64,000 bases of DNA, taken from NCBI RefSeq assembly GCF_003144535.1, contig NZ_PHFJ01000002.1:124001-188000 (forward strand). Reading direction: 5' to 3'. Below the pieces are notes generated by a model. The model had not been told where the DNA came from. It saw only the letters and a list, made by a program, of their open reading frames with translations, and did not search any database. Shown here one piece after another: positions 17,119 through 27,869 of this stretch. This DNA is from Proteus penneri. GTDB lineage: Bacteria; Pseudomonadota; Gammaproteobacteria; Enterobacterales; Enterobacteriaceae. A program made the position numbers and the translations under genes. Numbering within the stretch: the stretch's first letter is position 1; every line of letters begins with the position of its first letter.

Positions 17119-17940
17119 CTAAGACAAAATATATTTGTGAATAGTTTCTGCAATACCCGGCTGCGAATTCACTTTGGTGACCATTTTCGCACGTGCTTTC
17201 ACTTCATCTGAAGCATTACCCATTGCAACACCTAAACCAACATGTTCTAACATGCTAAGATCATTAAAATTATCACCAAAGGCAATAACATCACTCATAT
17301 TCATCCCATTCGCTTCAACCCAGCGTTGTAAACGACGGCCTTTACTGTTGCCTTTTTTAGCGATATCAACTTGATCAACCCAAGACCATTCACACTCTAA
17401 GCCGACTTGTTGTTCAATTTTTTCAACTAATGCGTGTAGTTCATCGTGAGCAGGCGTTGTTGTGGCAATTTTCCAAATGGCATTAACATCATGCATTGCT
17501 TTATAAAAATCATCGACTTTAACGAGATTGGGGCGCTGTGCAATGGGAAGGGTATCTGCCCAATTAAGAGTGCGTTGTACTGCTGCAGTAAGTTGGTCGT
17601 ACATCATTGCATCGTCAGCATAAACTAAATGGTGTACATTTGTTTGCTTAACGAGATCTAATACTGCTCTGGTTTCTTGAGTGGTTAATGGATCGGATTC
17701 CAGTACTTTTTTACCAATATAGTCATAAAGGTAAGTCCCATTACAGCAAATTGCAGGGGTGTCAAGATCGAGTGCCTGATAGAATGGATGGATAGCAACA
17801 TGATGACGACCTGTTACAATTAAGACTTTAACACCTGCTTTTCTTGCAAGATTGAGTGCTTCTAAAGATTCCGGCAGGATACGTTTTTGGTCATCAAGCA
17901 GTGTGCCATCAAGATCCAATGCAATAACGCGATATGACAT
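17119..17940 (-). CDS. ybhA: YbhA, HAD-family phosphatase (pyridoxal phosphate phosphatase)
   Basis: This 273-residue cytoplasmic HAD-IIB (Cof-type) hydrolase has motif I LDLDGTLLDD near the start, motif II VTGRH, a conserved Lys in the cap-to-core region (KKGNSKGRRL) and motif IV AFGDNFNDLSML. In E. coli YbhA hydrolyses pyridoxal 5'-phosphate and other sugar phosphates. The start is ATG 17938-17940 (MSYRVIALDLD) with AAGGGG seven bases upstream; a longer frame adds 16 residues with no ribosome binding site. It lies between modC and pgl, as in E. coli. Confidence 0.9.
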   Translation of the reverse strand: MSYRVIALDLDGTLLDDQKRILPESLEALNLARKAGVKVLIVTGRHHVAIHPFYQALDLDTPAICCNGTYLYDYIGKKVLESDPLTTQETRAVLDLVKQTNVHHLVYADDAMMYDQLTAAVQRTLNWADTLPIAQRPNLVKVDDFYKAMHDVNAIWKIATTTPAHDELHALVEKIEQQVGLECEWSWVDQVDIAKKGNSKGRRLQRWVEANGMNMSDVIAFGDNFNDLSMLEHVGLGVAMGNASDEVKARAKMVTKVNSQPGIAETIHKYILS

Positions 17941-18089
17941 AAATAAGCCCCTTGATAGTATTAAGATGCAATGTTGCTGATGGTACACGTTAACTAATAA
18001 AAGATAAACTAGCTTAATCGTGACAGGTTATCGTTAGTTACTCTATTATTCTTTATAAATCAATGGGTAATCGATTTTAAGGAGAAGGG

Positions 18090-19079
18090 ATGAAACAGGT
18101 AGTCTACGTAGCAAGTCCAGAGAGTCAACAAATCCATGTTTATGCATTAAACGCTGAAGGTGAAATGGATTTATTGCAGGTTGTAGAGATTGCAGGGCAA
18201 GTACAACCGATGATTGCAAGTGCAGATGGAAAATACCTTTATGTCGGTATTCGACCTCATTTTAGTGTGGTGACATTTGCGATTGCTGCCGATGGTCAGT
18301 TAGAACAAAAGGCTATCACTTCCATTCCAAGTACTCCTGTTCATTTATGCTTAGATAAAACGGGGCGTTTCTTATTTGTACCTTCTTATCATCAAGGTAA
18401 TTTAGCTGTTTTACCTATTAATGATAAGGGTATCCCTCAATCACCTATCCAAATTATTGAAGGATTAAATAAACCTCACTCATCTAATATTGATTGGAAT
18501 AATAAACAACTGATTGTGCCTTGTTTAGGTGAAGATCATATTCGTTTATTTAATTTATCAGAAGAGGGGCGTTTAACAGAAGCAGGTACTGAAGAGCTGA
18601 CAACAGCACAAAATGCAGGGCCTCGCCATATGGCATTCCATCCTAATGGTAATGTGTTTTATTGCCTTAATGAATTAGATGCGACAATCAATGTTTATCG
18701 TCGCATGGGAGATTTATACCGTTTAATGCAAACGGTTGATATTGTTCCTGAAACATTTAACAGTACTCGTTGGGCATCAGATATTTATATCACGCCTGAT
18801 GGGCGTTTTCTTTATGCTAGCGAACGCTCTGAAAGCTTTATTTGTGCGATGGCAATCTCTGAGGCTGGCGATTATCTACAACCTGTAGGTTATTATCCAA
18901 CACAAACACAGCCTCGTGGTTTTAATCTTGATAATACAGGTAATTACTTGATTTCTTGTGGTCAAAAATCAGATTTTGCATCTGTTTCTCGTATTGATAA
19001 ACATACGGGTGCCTTAACAGAATTAGCGTGTTATCCAGTAGGTAAAGGCGCAATGTGGGTTACTGTTGTGACGAAATAA
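18090..19079 (+). CDS. pgl: 6-phosphogluconolactonase
   Basis: This enzyme hydrolyses 6-phosphogluconolactone to 6-phosphogluconate in the pentose phosphate pathway. The 329-residue cytoplasmic protein belongs to the seven-bladed beta-propeller (YbhE) family, 331 residues in E. coli. Family landmarks include YVASPESQQIHVY at the N-terminus, the GPRHMAFHPNG segment and TQPRGFNLDNTGNYL near the end. The start ATG 18090 has AAGGAGAAGGG directly upstream. It is divergent from ybhA. Confidence 0.95.
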   Translation: MKQVVYVASPESQQIHVYALNAEGEMDLLQVVEIAGQVQPMIASADGKYLYVGIRPHFSVVTFAIAADGQLEQKAITSIPSTPVHLCLDKTGRFLFVPSYHQGNLAVLPINDKGIPQSPIQIIEGLNKPHSSNIDWNNKQLIVPCLGEDHIRLFNLSEEGRLTEAGTEELTTAQNAGPRHMAFHPNGNVFYCLNELDATINVYRRMGDLYRLMQTVDIVPETFNSTRWASDIYITPDGRFLYASERSESFICAMAISEAGDYLQPVGYYPTQTQPRGFNLDNTGNYLISCGQKSDFASVSRIDKHTGALTELACYPVGKGAMWVTVVTK

Positions 19080-19153
19080 CTATCACAGTATAAAAGTTAC
19101 TGAAAACCTCTAGCAAAACATTACCTTACTAGAGGTTTATTTGAATGAAAGAT

Positions 19154-20428
19154 TTATGAGAGATTAACCACTTTCTCAATAGCTTGAGTGAGTTTAGTCA
19201 GGCTTGTTGGTGGCATAATAAATGGTGGCATAATATAAATCAGCTTACCAAAAGGTCTGATCCAAACCCCTTCTTCTACAAAGATTTTTTGTAATTTTGC
19301 CATATTAACGGGCTCGTTCATTTCGACCACACCAATCGCACCTAACACTCGCACATCTTTGACACTTTTTACCTGTTTTAATGGCAGGAGCTCTTTTTTA
19401 AGTTGGGCTTCAAGTCGTGCAACTTGATTTACCCAATCGCCTTTTTCTATTAGAGACAAACTGGCATCAGCAACAGCACAAGCTAAAGGATTTCCCATAT
19501 AAGTAGGGCCATGCATAAAGCATCCTGCATCACCTTGGCTGATGGTTTCGGCAATATGACGTGTAGTTAAGGTAGCAGATAAGGTCATATAACCGCCCGT
19601 TAAGGCTTTACCTACACACATAATATCAGGAGAAATTCCAGCGTGCTCACAAGCAAAAAGCTTACCTGTTCGGCCAAAACCCGTGGCAATTTCATCTGCA
19701 ATTAATAACACATCAAATTCAGTACACAATGCTCTTGCGTGTTTCAAATATTCAGGATGATAAATTCGCATTCCACCCGCGCCTTGAACAATGGGTTCAA
19801 GCATAACGGCGGCAATTTCTTGATGATGTTGCTCTAGTGTTGAGCGTAATGAGTGGATATCAGCAGGATCCCATTTTTCATAAAAGCCTGTTTTGGGTGC
19901 ATCCACAAAGAGATGATTAGGCAAGTAACCTTTGTACAGACTGTGCATGGAGTTATCTGGATCACACACTGACATCGCGCCAAAAGTATCACCATGATAG
20001 CCCTGCTTTAGCGCCACAATACGTTGACGTTTTTCACCTTTAGCCTGCCAAAATTGCAAGGCCATTTTCAGTGCGACTTCAACAGCAACTGAACCTGAGT
20101 CTGCTAAGAATATACATTCAAGAGGCTCTGGTGTTATCGCCAATAATTTACGACAAAGTGATACTGCTGGGGGATGAGTAATGCCATCAAACATCACATG
20201 AGACATATTGCTTAGCTGTGTTGTAACGGCATTATTAAGTTCTGGGTGATTATATCCATGAATTGCAGCCCACCATGAAGACATTCCATCAATTAGTTTT
20301 CTACCATCAGCCAAGACTAATTCAACGCCTTTTGCACTGACGATAGGGTAAGCAGGTAACGGATTACTCATCGAGGTGTATGGATGCCAAATGTGGCGTA
20401 AATCGAAAGCGATATCTTCAGGTGTCAT
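19154..20428 (-). CDS. bioA: BioA, adenosylmethionine-8-amino-7-oxononanoate aminotransferase
   Basis: This PLP enzyme makes 7,8-diaminopelargonate using S-adenosylmethionine as amino donor, the third biotin ring-assembly step. The fold-I aminotransferase shows [32 protein letters not shown] and the PLP-lysine region [12 protein letters not shown] 20428 (MTPEDIAFD) aligns with the E. coli start, giving 424 residues; a GTG four codons upstream (20440) is an alternative. It is transcribed divergently from bioBFCD under a shared BirA operator. Confidence 0.95.
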   Translation of the reverse strand: MTPEDIAFDLRHIWHPYTSMSNPLPAYPIVSAKGVELVLADGRKLIDGMSSWWAAIHGYNHPELNNAVTTQLSNMSHVMFDGITHPPAVSLCRKLLAITPEPLECIFLADSGSVAVEVALKMALQFWQAKGEKRQRIVALKQGYHGDTFGAMSVCDPDNSMHSLYKGYLPNHLFVDAPKTGFYEKWDPADIHSLRSTLEQHHQEIAAVMLEPIVQGAGGMRIYHPEYLKHARALCTEFDVLLIADEIATGFGRTGKLFACEHAGISPDIMCVGKALTGGYMTLSATLTTRHIAETISQGDAGCFMHGPTYMGNPLACAVADASLSLIEKGDWVNQVARLEAQLKKELLPLKQVKSVKDVRVLGAIGVVEMNEPVNMAKLQKIFVEEGVWIRPFGKLIYIMPPFIMPPTSLTKLTQAIEKVVNLS

Positions 20429-20447
20429 TCTATTTTTCACTTAATCA

Positions 20448-20479
20448 TGTAAACCAATGGTGATCAATTTTAGTTGACA
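20448..20479. promoter_or_regulatory. BirA operator between bioA and bioB
   Basis: TGTAAACC (20448-20455) and AGTTGACA (20472-20479) are imperfect inverted arms 16 bases apart. They match the E. coli bio operator pattern (TGTAAACC and GGTTTACA). Biotinyl-AMP-loaded BirA should repress both divergent bio transcripts here. Confidence 0.8.
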
Positions 20480-20531
20480 TGATAACCCTATTATTTAAAC
20501 TGGCAATCACTTTTAAACAGGAGATTGTATT

Positions 20532-21569
20532 GTGAGCACACTAAAACGCTGGACATTAAAAGAAGCCAGAGCACTGTTTGATATGCCATTTTTAGATTTG
20601 GTTTTTCAAGCACAACAAGTGCATCGTCAACATTTTGACCCTTCACAGATCCAAGTCAGTACATTGCTTTCTATCAAAACAGGAGCTTGTCCTGAAGATT
20701 GTAAATATTGTGCTCAAAGTGCGCGCTATAAAACCGGATTAGAAAAAGAGCGTTTAATGGAAGTGCAGCAAGTGATTGAATCAGCAAAAAAAGCGAAAGC
20801 AGCGGGTTCAACGCGTTTTTGTATGGGAGCAGCTTGGAAAAACCCGCATGAACGTGACATGCCTTATCTTGAACAGATGGTGAAAGAAGTCAAAGCATTA
20901 GGCATGGAAACCTGTATGACTTTGGGGAAGTTAGATGATTCACAAGCTAACCGATTAGCAGATGCAGGGCTGGATTTTTATAACCACAACCTTGATACCT
21001 CACCTGAATTTTACGGCAGTATTGTGACAACACGGACCTATCAAGATCGCTTAGATACGCTTGATAAAGTGCGCAATGCGGGTATTAAAGTGTGTTCTGG
21101 CGGAATTTTAGGGTTAGGCGAGGAAGTTAAAGATCGCGCTGCAATGTTGGTGCAATTAGCCAATTTGCCACAACCGCCAGAAAGTGTGCCGATTAATATG
21201 TTAGCCAAAATTAAAGGTACGCCATTAGCTGATAATGAAGATGTCGATCCCTTTGATTTTATTCGTACTATCGCCGTTGCTCGTATCATGATGCCTCGCT
21301 CTTATGTACGCCTTTCTGCCGGTCGTGAGCAAATGAGTGAACAAACACAAGCATTCTGCTTTATGGCTGGAGCGAACTCTATTTTCTATGGTTGCAAATT
21401 GTTAACAACAACCAATCCAACTGAAGATAAAGATCACCAATTATTCCGTAAATTAGGCTTAAATCCTGAACGATTAGCAGTATCTATGGGTGACAATCAG
21501 CAAGAAGAAGCTTTGATGCAAGCGGTTGCCAATAAAGACACTGAACAATTTTATAATGCGGCACTGTAA
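20532..21569 (+). CDS. bioB: BioB, biotin synthase
   Basis: BioB is a radical SAM enzyme that inserts sulfur into dethiobiotin to make biotin. The radical cluster cysteines are C53, C57 and C60 (CPEDCKYC). Conserved YNHNLDTS and the Arg-bearing end region are present. The length of 345 matches E. coli. It starts at GTG 20532 with AGGAGA (20519-20524) seven bases upstream. Its TAA overlaps the bioF ATG by one base. Confidence 0.97.
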   Translation: MSTLKRWTLKEARALFDMPFLDLVFQAQQVHRQHFDPSQIQVSTLLSIKTGACPEDCKYCAQSARYKTGLEKERLMEVQQVIESAKKAKAAGSTRFCMGAAWKNPHERDMPYLEQMVKEVKALGMETCMTLGKLDDSQANRLADAGLDFYNHNLDTSPEFYGSIVTTRTYQDRLDTLDKVRNAGIKVCSGGILGLGEEVKDRAAMLVQLANLPQPPESVPINMLAKIKGTPLADNEDVDPFDFIRTIAVARIMMPRSYVRLSAGREQMSEQTQAFCFMAGANSIFYGCKLLTTTNPTEDKDHQLFRKLGLNPERLAVSMGDNQQEEALMQAVANKDTEQFYNAAL

Positions 21570-22732
21570 TGAGTTGGCAAACCTATTTAGATGAACAACT
21601 TAATGGGCGTAGAAATACGCCATTATGGCGAAAACGCAACGTGATCAAACAGGTGAAGGGGCGTTTTTTGATCACAATATCAGGTGAAAAGTACCTTAAT
21701 TTTTCAGGTAATGATTATTTAGGTATCAGCCAACATGCGGACGTCATTAAAGCATGGCAACAAGGTGCTGATGAGTATGGTGTAGGTAGCGGTGGATCAG
21801 GGCATATCACTGGATTTACACAAGCTCATGCACAGTTAGAACAGCATCTTGCAGATTGGCTAGGTTACGATAATGCATTGTTATTTTCATCCGGTTATAG
21901 TGCTAACCAAGGTGTTATTTCGGCATTACTTGAAAAAGACGATGCTATTATTGCGGATAAACTTTGCCATGCCTCGTTAATGGAAGCCGCTGTATTATCA
22001 CCCGCTATATTATGGCGTTTTTTACACAATTCTTCTGATTCTTTATTTCAACGACTTAATAAAACGTCGGCTAGTAAAACCTTGGTGGTTACAGAAGGGG
22101 TATTTAGCATGGATGGAGATCAAGCCCCATTAACAGAAATAGCAACAATAAGCCGACAACATGATGCATGGTTAATGGTCGATGACGCACACGGTATTGG
22201 TGTTTTAGGTAAAGAAGGTCGAGGTAGTTGTGATGAAGCGGGTATCAAACCTGAGCTATTAGTGGTGACTTTTGGTAAGGCTTTTGGTGTCAGTGGGGCG
22301 GCAGTGCTTTGTAACAAGTCAACAGCGGAATTTTTTGAACAATACGCACGCCATCTTATTTACAGTACATCAATGCCACCTGCACAGGCAGTTGCGTTAC
22401 ATTCAGCACTCAATATGATTAAACAAGCTGATGGTGAGCGAGCATACCTTCAACAATTAATTGATACCTTTCGTCAAGGTGTTGTTTCGCTTCCTATTAA
22501 ATTATTGCCTTCACAAACGGCTATTCAGCCATTAATTATCGGTGATGAGCAATTATGCCAAACACTTTCAGATTATCTGCAATCTAAAGGTCTATGGGTA
22601 AAGGCAATTTTTCCTCCTACTGTACCGCCTCAAAGTGCACGCTTACGAATAACGTTAACCACTCGCCATCATCTTTCAGATATTAAGCTGTTAATCGAGA
22701 CGCTTCATGCATTCTTTAGTCAAAACAGATAA
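21569..22732 (+). CDS. bioF: BioF, 8-amino-7-oxononanoate synthase
   Basis: BioF condenses pimeloyl-ACP with alanine in a PLP-dependent decarboxylating reaction. The 387-residue alpha-oxoamine synthase shows [10 protein letters not shown], the SGGSGHITG loop, the [10 protein letters not shown] aspartate motif and the PLP-lysine region [12 protein letters not shown]. It is the second gene of bioBFCD, coupled to bioB (TAATG). Its 3' end overlaps bioC by 26 bases. Confidence 0.96.
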   Translation: MSWQTYLDEQLNGRRNTPLWRKRNVIKQVKGRFLITISGEKYLNFSGNDYLGISQHADVIKAWQQGADEYGVGSGGSGHITGFTQAHAQLEQHLADWLGYDNALLFSSGYSANQGVISALLEKDDAIIADKLCHASLMEAAVLSPAILWRFLHNSSDSLFQRLNKTSASKTLVVTEGVFSMDGDQAPLTEIATISRQHDAWLMVDDAHGIGVLGKEGRGSCDEAGIKPELLVVTFGKAFGVSGAAVLCNKSTAEFFEQYARHLIYSTSMPPAQAVALHSALNMIKQADGERAYLQQLIDTFRQGVVSLPIKLLPSQTAIQPLIIGDEQLCQTLSDYLQSKGLWVKAIFPPTVPPQSARLRITLTTRHHLSDIKLLIETLHAFFSQNR

Positions 22733-23471
22733 ACAACGTATAGCCCAAACATTTGGTAAAGCTGCGGTTCATTACGATAATCACGCCAATATTCAGCGCT
22801 ATAGCGGTAATAAATTAATGGATTTAGCGCGTTATGATAGTGGCAAAATTGTCTTAGATGCAGGATGCGGAACAGGATATTTCAGCCAAAAATGGAAACA
22901 ACAAGGCAAGTTTGTTATTGCACTTGATCTGTCACACACCATGCTACAAGTGGCAAAACAACAACAGCGGGCTGATGGTTACTTACAAAGTGATATCGAG
23001 CATTGTGCAATTACGCCACAAAGTGTGGATATCGTGTTTAGTAATTTAGCGATGCAATGGTGTGATGATTTATCTGTTGCGATTAACTCACTCATGAAAG
23101 CAGTAAATAAAAAAGGTGCACTTTATTTCTCAACACTCACTACGTTGACACTGCAAGAAGTCAGAGAGGCTTGGCAATCTCTTGATCAACATCCGCATGT
23201 TAATCCTTTTTTATCGCTTCACGATATTAAGAAAGCGTGTTGTGGCTTTCATTGCCAATTTTCTACTGAAACGGTTACAGAACATTATGATTCATTACAT
23301 GCGTTGTTTGCTTCTTTAAAGGGCGTTGGCGCCAATTTTGTGCAAGGAGATCGACAAAAAGGGTTGATGACACGACAAAAATTTCGTGCGCTAGAAAATG
23401 TATGGAAAACAGAATCAGGTAAATATTTACTCACTTATCAAATTGTTATAGGAAAAATATCATATGGCTAA
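22707..23471 (+). CDS. bioC: BioC, malonyl-ACP O-methyltransferase
   Basis: BioC methylates malonyl-ACP to disguise it as a fatty-acid primer for pimelate synthesis. The class I methyltransferase SAM motif DAGCGTGYF lies at residues 51-59. [15 protein letters not shown] carries the post-I motif region. The length of 254 is normal (E. coli 251). The start ATG at 22707 lies inside bioF; overlapping ends are typical for this operon. Confidence 0.94.
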   Translation: MHSLVKTDKQRIAQTFGKAAVHYDNHANIQRYSGNKLMDLARYDSGKIVLDAGCGTGYFSQKWKQQGKFVIALDLSHTMLQVAKQQQRADGYLQSDIEHCAITPQSVDIVFSNLAMQWCDDLSVAINSLMKAVNKKGALYFSTLTTLTLQEVREAWQSLDQHPHVNPFLSLHDIKKACCGFHCQFSTETVTEHYDSLHALFASLKGVGANFVQGDRQKGLMTRQKFRALENVWKTESGKYLLTYQIVIGKISYG

Positions 23472-24147
23472 GACATGGTTTTTAACAGGTACAGATACAG
23501 AAGTGGGTAAAACTGTAGTTAGTAGTGCACTATTGCAATGTGCGGGGCATCAAGGGTATCAAACCGTAGGCTATAAGCCTGTTGCTTCGGGAAGTGAGTG
23601 GCTAAATGAAGGTTTACGTAATTCAGATGCACTGACACTGCAAAAATTCAGTACAGTAAAGTTAGATTATCACCGTATTAATCCTTACTGTTTTGAAACG
23701 CCAACATCGCCACATATTGTTAGCCAAGAAATAAAACAGCCTATTGATTTTAATGTGATGTCAGAAGGGTTGTCTTATTTAAAGCAACAAGCTGATTGGG
23801 TTTTAGTCGAAGGCGCTGGTGGTTGGTTTACCCCACTGTCAGAAAACTATTTTTTCTCTGATTGGGTTATCAATGAAAAGCTACCTGTTATTTTGACTGT
23901 GGGTGTTAAATTGGGTTGCATTAATCATGCGTTATTAACGCAACAAGCAATTATTCAGTCTGGTTTAACATTGGCTGGCTGGGTTGCAAATGAAGTTGAA
24001 CCTGCGGGGCGATATCAAAAAGAATATCTGGCAACATTAAAACAGCATATTAACGCACCATTTTTAGGCAAAATACCCTACTTAAACGAAGTAAAAGAGC
24101 ATAATTTTACTTCTTATCTCGATCTTTCCTGTTTAAAACTAAGTTGA
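23464..24147 (+). CDS. bioD: BioD, dethiobiotin synthetase
   Basis: BioD is an ATP-dependent carboxylase that closes the ureido ring of dethiobiotin. Its P-loop is GTDTEVGKT (9-17). YKPVASGSE and the VEGAGGWFTPL motif follow. At 227 residues it has the usual length. It overlaps bioC by 8 bases and ends the biotin operon. No clear terminator follows in the AT-rich region after it. Confidence 0.95.
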   Translation: MAKTWFLTGTDTEVGKTVVSSALLQCAGHQGYQTVGYKPVASGSEWLNEGLRNSDALTLQKFSTVKLDYHRINPYCFETPTSPHIVSQEIKQPIDFNVMSEGLSYLKQQADWVLVEGAGGWFTPLSENYFFSDWVINEKLPVILTVGVKLGCINHALLTQQAIIQSGLTLAGWVANEVEPAGRYQKEYLATLKQHINAPFLGKIPYLNEVKEHNFTSYLDLSCLKLS

Positions 24148-24287
24148 TAGGCGGTTATTAAGTAAATTATAAAAGTCTATTTTTTATACTAATAAAAAAA
24201 TAAAAAAAATAAATTCAGTCAATTTTTAGGGATATTTTAAGGTAGAAAAAAAGACGTAACCTACCGAGAGATAACAACTTTGTACAG

Positions 24288-24310
24288 TTATCCACTATTC
24301 CTGTGGATAA
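24288..24310. promoter_or_regulatory. inverted pair of DnaA-box-like sites
   Basis: TTATCCAC (24288-24295) and GTGGATAA (24303-24310) are a perfect 8-bp inverted repeat with 7 bases between. Each matches the first eight bases of the DnaA box TTATCCACA. E. coli uvrB is reported to have a DnaA site in its upstream promoter region. Function here is inferred. Confidence 0.55.
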
Positions 24311-24566
24311 CCTTGTGTATTACCATTATAAAAATACGCTGAATAGAGAGAATACAATGCATTGCTAAAGATTGGTGTTATTCTCAACTTTTATTTTTAA
24401 TTCTTATATATCAATTAATTAAATAAAATCAATAGAGGAAGTGGTGTTGGTGTGTCTCTTGGAATAATTCACAAAAAAGGGGTTGCCTTTTTGAAAAAAA
24501 TTCAGTTCCAAAACTGGGGATAACTTATGCTAATTATTCAGACAAATTTTGTGAGATAGAGATTGA

Positions 24567-24586
24567 AGCTGGATTTTTATCCAGTA
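24567..24586. promoter_or_regulatory. LexA (SOS) box of uvrB
   Basis: CTGGATTTTTATCCAG (24569-24584) has the CTG-N10-CAG form with an AT-rich centre. It is very close to the SOS box of E. coli uvrB (CTGTTTTTTTATCCAG). It lies 32 bases before the uvrB start. Confidence 0.9.
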
Positions 24587-24617
24587 TCATAAGGAGTGTC
24601 AGCGAGGAGATGAAAAT

Positions 24618-26627
24618 ATGAGCAAAGATTTCAAACTGCATTCTGAATTTAAACCGGGTGGTGATCAACCTGCCGCTATTGCCTCACTCTGTGAAGGGTT
24701 AGATGATGGTCTTGCTCATCAAACTCTTTTAGGGGTAACAGGTTCAGGTAAAACCTTTACGATTGCCAATGTAATTGCCAATCTCAATCGTCCGACTATG
24801 GTGTTGGCGCCGAATAAAACATTGGCAGCACAGCTTTATAGTGAAATGAAAGAATTCTTTCCTGAAAATGCAGTGGAATACTTTGTTTCTTATTACGATT
24901 ATTATCAGCCAGAAGCGTATGTGCCAAGCTCAGACACTTTTATTGAAAAAGATGCTTCTGTTAACGAACATATTGAACAAATGCGTCTATCTGCGACTAA
25001 AGCTTTGCTAGAACGTAAAGATGTTATTGTCGTATCATCGGTTTCTGCTATCTACGGTTTAGGTGATCCTGATAGTTATTTAAAAATGATGCTTCATCTG
25101 ACTAACGGCATGATAATCGACCAACGTGCCATTTTACGCCGCCTTGCTGATTTACAATATACTCGCAATGATCAAGCCTTCCAGCGAGGTACATTTCGCG
25201 TACGTGGTGAAGTGATTGATATCTTTCCAGCTGAATCTGATGATTATGCATTACGTGTTGAGCTATTTGATGAAGAAGTCGAACGCCTTTCACTGTTTGA
25301 CCCTTTAACAGGGCAAATTCACTATAATGTGCCTCGTTTTACTGTTTACCCTAAAACGCACTATGTCACTCCCCGCGAGCGTATTCTTGAAGCGATGGAA
25401 GAAATCAAAAAAGAACTTGCAGACAGACGCAAAGTGCTTTTAGCGAATGATAAACTCGTTGAAGAACAACGCGTGACACAGCGTACTCAATTTGATCTCG
25501 AAATGATGAATGAATTGGGATATTGCTCAGGTATCGAAAACTATTCACGCTATTTATCAGGTAGAGGGCCTGGTGAGCCACCTCCAACCCTGTTTGATTA
25601 CCTTCCTGCTGACGGTCTATTAGTGATTGATGAATCACACGTTACCATTCCACAAATTGGCGGAATGTACAAAGGCGATCGCTCGCGTAAAGAAACCTTA
25701 GTTGAATATGGCTTCCGTTTACCTTCCGCGCTTGATAACCGTCCGTTACGTTTTGAAGAGTTTGAGGCGTTAGCACCACAAACGATTTATGTTTCAGCAA
25801 CACCGGGTAAATATGAACTTGAAAAATCGGGTAATGAAATTATCGAACAAGTTGTAAGACCAACAGGCTTACTTGATCCGATTGTTGAAGTGCGACCAGT
25901 TGCCACACAAGTTGATGATTTACTTTCTGAAATTCGTATTCGTGCAGCAAAAAATGAACGTGTATTGGTTACAACACTAACAAAACGAATGGCTGAAGAC
26001 TTAACAGAATATCTTGAAGAGCATGGCGAACGAGTTCGCTATTTACACTCTGACATTGATACTGTTGAACGTGTCGAAATTATTCGTGATTTGCGTCTAG
26101 GTGAGTTTGATGTATTAGTGGGTATCAACTTACTTCGAGAAGGTTTAGATATGCCTGAGGTCTCTTTAGTAGCGATTTTAGATGCTGATAAAGAGGGTTT
26201 CTTACGTTCAGAACGTTCATTGATTCAGACAATTGGTCGTGCGGCTCGTAACCTTGAAGGTAAAGCAATTTTATATGGCGATAAAATTACCGATTCAATG
26301 GCAAAAGCGATAAGCGAAACTGAGCGTCGTCGCGAGAAACAGCAACAATTTAATCTTGAGCATGGTATTGTCCCTAAAGGATTAAATAAAAAAGTGGGTG
26401 ATATTCTTAAGATTGGTCAACCTACGCAAGGGCGCAATAAGAAAGGGCATAAAGCAACAGATATTCATGAAAATTATCCGTTGTTATCAACGGCTGAATT
26501 GGAAAAAGAGATCCAACGTTTAGAAGCTGAAATGTACCAATATGCAAAAGATCTTGAATTTGAGAAAGCAGCGAGTACGCGTGATAAGTTGCAAGCATTA
26601 CGTGCTCAATTTATTGCTAACTCTTAA
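24618..26627 (+). CDS. uvrB: UvrB, excinuclease ABC subunit B
   Basis: UvrB is the damage-verifying subunit of nucleotide excision repair; it loads with UvrA and recruits UvrC. Walker A is GVTGSGKT (39-46). The damage-probing beta-hairpin [17 protein letters not shown] (about 92-108), helicase motif II DESH, motif [11 protein letters not shown] and the C-terminal UVR domain ([17 protein letters not shown]) are all present. The length is 669 against 673 in E. coli. The LexA box upstream implies SOS induction. Confidence 0.98.
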   Translation: MSKDFKLHSEFKPGGDQPAAIASLCEGLDDGLAHQTLLGVTGSGKTFTIANVIANLNRPTMVLAPNKTLAAQLYSEMKEFFPENAVEYFVSYYDYYQPEAYVPSSDTFIEKDASVNEHIEQMRLSATKALLERKDVIVVSSVSAIYGLGDPDSYLKMMLHLTNGMIIDQRAILRRLADLQYTRNDQAFQRGTFRVRGEVIDIFPAESDDYALRVELFDEEVERLSLFDPLTGQIHYNVPRFTVYPKTHYVTPRERILEAMEEIKKELADRRKVLLANDKLVEEQRVTQRTQFDLEMMNELGYCSGIENYSRYLSGRGPGEPPPTLFDYLPADGLLVIDESHVTIPQIGGMYKGDRSRKETLVEYGFRLPSALDNRPLRFEEFEALAPQTIYVSATPGKYELEKSGNEIIEQVVRPTGLLDPIVEVRPVATQVDDLLSEIRIRAAKNERVLVTTLTKRMAEDLTEYLEEHGERVRYLHSDIDTVERVEIIRDLRLGEFDVLVGINLLREGLDMPEVSLVAILDADKEGFLRSERSLIQTIGRAARNLEGKAILYGDKITDSMAKAISETERRREKQQQFNLEHGIVPKGLNKKVGDILKIGQPTQGRNKKGHKATDIHENYPLLSTAELEKEIQRLEAEMYQYAKDLEFEKAASTRDKLQALRAQFIANS

Positions 26628-26654
26628 TTAGCGAAATTAAATTCACAAACCGAT

Positions 26655-26692
26655 AAAGGGGTATCCTTATTTTACAGGGATTATCCCTTTTT
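26655..26692 (+). terminator. probable terminator after uvrB
   Basis: AAAGGG (26655-26660) with CCCTTT (26685-26690), plus inner TCC/GGA pairing, precedes a short T run. Confidence 0.55.
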
Positions 26693-26814
26693 ATCTTCTA
26701 TCTTCCATTTTTTGCCTAGTTTTATATTCCCTTAATGGCGTTCAACTGTTTAAATACCACAACAAACAAAGCGTCAATTATTTACAAAGATAAAAAAGAT
26801 ATTAAGGACAGTGA

Positions 26815-27765
26815 ATGAGTGGTTATGTTTATGCAGGGTTTCCTAGCTCTGCTGGGGTAATTCTTGGAGTTATTCTTCTTATTATACTTTTTAAATGGCT
26901 ACGCAAATTTACTGTACAAGATAGTGAGTTGCAAAAATCATCAACATCAGGGCAAGAGCCCATTTTATCTGAAGCAGAAAATACATCAGCTCAGTTATTA
27001 CCTCATGAATGGGGTTTATATGTTGCAGCACCTTATGCCGCAATGAATGAGTGGGCATATAACGAATATGCTCGAGGTAAAGATGATGGTGGATTATCAG
27101 CAGGTTGGGGAATTAACGACCGTTGGGATTTAGTGTATCAACTATTTTGGTTGCTCACTCAAGGCCACACCAATGATTTTTATCAGCTACGTGATCAAAT
27201 TTTGAATGGCAAAGAAGACGATGTTCAGTCATTAAAAAATGACATTTTACTTTCTGAGTTAACTGAACATGATAAAAATGAGCGTTTATGGCAAATTGAT
27301 ATGATGAGCACTAATCGCATGAACATCCAAAATGTGAAATACCTTATTTGGGATCTCTGCCGTTTTAACAAACTTTGTCTAGAAGGTTGCCAACAAGGTT
27401 ATATTACTCAACAAGAAGCTCAAACCTGGTCATTAATGAGCGCATCAATGTTGCGTCGGATCTATGATGGCTGGGAAGATATGTGGAGAAACTTTATTGC
27501 TGCTCGTTGGTTTTGGGCAAGTGGCGATCAAGATTGGGTTTCTTCACATCAAGCTTTTACGGATGTGATACAAAATATTCTGAATGCAGAAGATACGTTG
27601 GCAACAGAAGAAAACTGGATAATGGATTTACCGCCATTGGATTTAACATCTTTCTCTCGTACTGTGGCTGGTCTCGGTCTGATGAAAAATGATGTACCAA
27701 TGACACTTGACGAAATTGAAGAAGTGATTAGCCAGCGTATTACATTAAAGCAGCTTAATAGCTAA
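26815..27765 (+). CDS. DUF1266 family membrane-anchored protein
   Basis: The 316-residue protein has an N-terminal hydrophobic span (about 10-30, GVILGVILLIILF) and then a soluble domain. WGINDRWDLVYQLFWLLTQGH and the later ISQRIT end are typical of DUF1266 proteins such as E. coli YbeR/YbeU. Their function is unknown. Trp-rich helices (WEDMWRNFIAARWFWASGDQDW) stand out. It is a single gene between uvrB and yvcK, with its own start ATG 26815 and a strong terminator. Confidence 0.7.
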   Translation: MSGYVYAGFPSSAGVILGVILLIILFKWLRKFTVQDSELQKSSTSGQEPILSEAENTSAQLLPHEWGLYVAAPYAAMNEWAYNEYARGKDDGGLSAGWGINDRWDLVYQLFWLLTQGHTNDFYQLRDQILNGKEDDVQSLKNDILLSELTEHDKNERLWQIDMMSTNRMNIQNVKYLIWDLCRFNKLCLEGCQQGYITQQEAQTWSLMSASMLRRIYDGWEDMWRNFIAARWFWASGDQDWVSSHQAFTDVIQNILNAEDTLATEENWIMDLPPLDLTSFSRTVAGLGLMKNDVPMTLDEIEEVISQRITLKQLNS

Positions 27766-27809
27766 TAATACGTTGAAAACCAATAGTGATATTGTGTTTT
27801 TACCAACCA

Positions 27810-27848
27810 AAAACCGCACTTGCTGTTTATTGCAGATGCGGTTTTTTT
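27810..27848. terminator. bidirectional terminator between the DUF1266 gene and yvcK
   Basis: AAAACCGCA (27810-27818) pairs with TGCGGTTTT (27837-27845), with further pairing inside and a T run. Confidence 0.85.
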
Positions 27849-27869
27849 ATGGAAGCAAGGTAATAAATA

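Larger units (their letters stand above)
24148..24617 (+). other. 470-bp intergenic region before uvrB
   Basis: There is no gene here. It holds an inverted pair of DnaA-box-like octamers (24288-24310), a LexA box (24567-24586) and otherwise AT-rich promoter DNA. E. coli uvrB also has a long multi-promoter leader. Confidence 0.7.
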
